Below are positions 6,596-6,709 of a DNA stretch of 6,709 nt, piece by piece (the stretch's first letter is position 1; each line of letters opens with the position of its first letter). Both the position numbers and the translations under genes were made by a program. The DNA comes from Flavobacteriales bacterium. Lineage in GTDB: Bacteria > Bacteroidota > Bacteroidia > DT-38. The notes below the pieces were generated by a model. That model did no database searches and was not told where the DNA came from. It saw only the letters and a program-made list of their open reading frames with translations. The DNA is taken from assembly GCA_013214975.1 (NCBI GenBank), contig JABSPR010000451.1, positions 1 through 6,709 on the forward strand, read 5' to 3'.

Positions 6596-6709
6596 TTAGT
6601 ACTCGTTTTTCTGACGATAACAATTCGCCATCATGAAAATAATTCGAGCTTTTTCTACACGATTCTTTCCTGCCTTATCGTAGGCAATTTTATAAGCATC
6701 GATTGCTTC
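6596..6709 (-). pseudogene. Upstream fragment of the same OmpA-family gene, ended by an in-frame TAA; runs off the window
   Basis: In exactly the frame of the downstream OmpA-family ORF, 37 residues read from the window edge to a TAA at 6598-6596. They are TPR-like: an EAIDAYKIAYDKAG helix, then RIIFMMANCYRQKNEY. Coding continues without shift after the stop as QAELWFTKAISARHLDPVAYLYLGDA, which completes the same repeat and starts the next. The stop replaces one residue at the turn, where Lys (AAA) or Gln (CAA) would fit, each one base from TAA. Without the stop, the open frame would cover at least 4808-6709. The start and any signal peptide lie outside the window. Confidence 0.75.

Noticed and set aside
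6596..6598. Recoding of TAA as a sense codon in this organism.
   Set aside because: TAA is used as the normal terminator of purM, prfA and pyrF here, and RF1 looks intact with its P-x-T and GGQ motifs.
1..6709. CRISPR arrays, tRNA or rRNA genes, insertion sequences, integrase or defence genes.
   Set aside because: I saw no direct repeats with spacers, no cloverleaf-like or rRNA sequence, no transposase motifs and no terminal inverted repeats; nearly all bases are accounted for by coding sequence.

Overview
The window looks like ordinary chromosomal core DNA from a low-GC member of the Bacteroidota, most likely Flavobacteriales or a neighbour such as Crocinitomicaceae. The reasons are an OmpA protein with TPR, PD40-propeller and CRD regions (the PorE-like plan), a DUF2851 protein, the long Bacteroidota-type PurM, a class 2 PyrF, and starts without Shine-Dalgarno sequences. 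Every gene I can support lies on the minus strand, so transcription runs from high to low coordinates.

From the right edge (6709 to 4808) lies the 3' part of a large envelope gene: TPR, beta-propeller, carboxypeptidase-regulatory-like domain and a C-terminal OmpA peptidoglycan-binding domain. Its reading frame stays open to the window edge except for one in-frame TAA at 6596-6598, inside the TPR region. The gene ends at a clear intrinsic terminator (4749-4782).

Six nucleotides beyond the terminator's T-tract a compact gene train begins: purM (purine synthesis), prfA (release factor 1), pyrF (UMP synthesis), a DUF2851 gene, a PspC-domain membrane protein, and a 32-residue membrane peptide at 9-107. 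Gaps are 14, 13 and about 69-78 nt, followed by an 8-nt overlap and a 9-nt gap, so this is probably one operon. purM and pyrF feed the two nucleotide pools and prfA ends translation. The roles of the last three are not known from the sequence.

I found no mobile element, CRISPR array, tRNA, rRNA or defence system, and no convincing undescribed multi-gene system. The items most worth checking are the nonsense codon in the OmpA gene, a DUF2851 gene whose conserved N-terminus has no usable in-frame start codon, a purM start so close to the preceding terminator that its mRNA may be leaderless, and the small unannotated membrane peptide.
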